A stretch of 6,456 bases of DNA, from assembly GCA_900552315.1 (NCBI GenBank), contig URZM01000122.1, positions 1-6,456 of the forward strand. The letters run 5' to 3'. The stretch comes from an uncultured Bacteroidales bacterium (lineage in GTDB: Bacteria; Bacteroidota; Bacteroidia; Bacteroidales; Muribaculaceae). Positions 6,448-6,456 of this stretch are shown here, in pieces. The notes under the pieces are model-generated. The model saw only the letters and a list, made by a program, of their open reading frames with translations, did not search any database and was not told where the DNA came from. Position 1 is the stretch's first letter. Each line of letters opens with the position of its first letter. A program made the position numbers and the translations under genes.

Positions 6448-6456
6448 TCCGGACCG

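Noticed and set aside
1..6456. CRISPR array, insertion sequence, tRNA/rRNA, phage or defence module
   Set aside because: I saw no regularly spaced repeats, transposase or integrase motifs, tRNA-like cloverleaf or defence domain; the window is nearly filled by recognised housekeeping and envelope genes.

Overview
The window looks like ordinary Bacteroidota (Bacteroidales) chromosome. Three things point there: dxr followed immediately by rseP and preceded by a membrane-anchored M23-like gene; two promoters matching the Bacteroidota TTTG / TAnnTTTG consensus; and starts without Shine-Dalgarno sequences in A/T-rich leaders. The GC-rich coding DNA and the style of the OmpA protein would suit a gut lineage such as Muribaculaceae, but that placement is a guess.

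Layout, left to right. Positions 1-1130 (minus) hold an RlmI-like 23S rRNA cytosine methyltransferase whose last residues lie beyond the left edge. Positions 1131-1300 are a spacer with a 9-bp-arm palindrome resembling a dispersed extragenic repeat. Positions 1301-4849 (minus) form a compact three-gene operon, transcribed right to left: a degenerate M23/LytM-like envelope protein, then dxr (second step of the MEP isoprenoid pathway), then rseP (site-2 intramembrane protease). The gaps are only 19 and 23 bp. Positions 4850-5184 are a divergent intergenic region with one promoter for the operon and one for the gene on the right. Positions 5185-6447 (plus) encode a complete OmpA-family outer-membrane protein with a signal peptide, a predicted beta-barrel, a short helical/Cys-Pro linker and a C-terminal peptidoglycan-binding domain.

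Functionally the window centres on the cell envelope. Dxr supplies isoprenoid precursors, which include the undecaprenyl carrier used for wall synthesis. RseP cleaves membrane proteins or signal-peptide remnants. The M23-like protein probably acts at the wall without being an enzyme, and the OmpA protein ties the outer membrane to peptidoglycan. These links are inferred from families and gene order.

I found no CRISPR array, insertion sequence, tRNA, rRNA, phage gene or defence system, and nothing that amounts to a new multi-gene system. The points most worth a second look are the loss of the metal ligands in the M23-like protein, the TTG start and charged insertion in RseP, the paired consensus promoters, and the palindrome.
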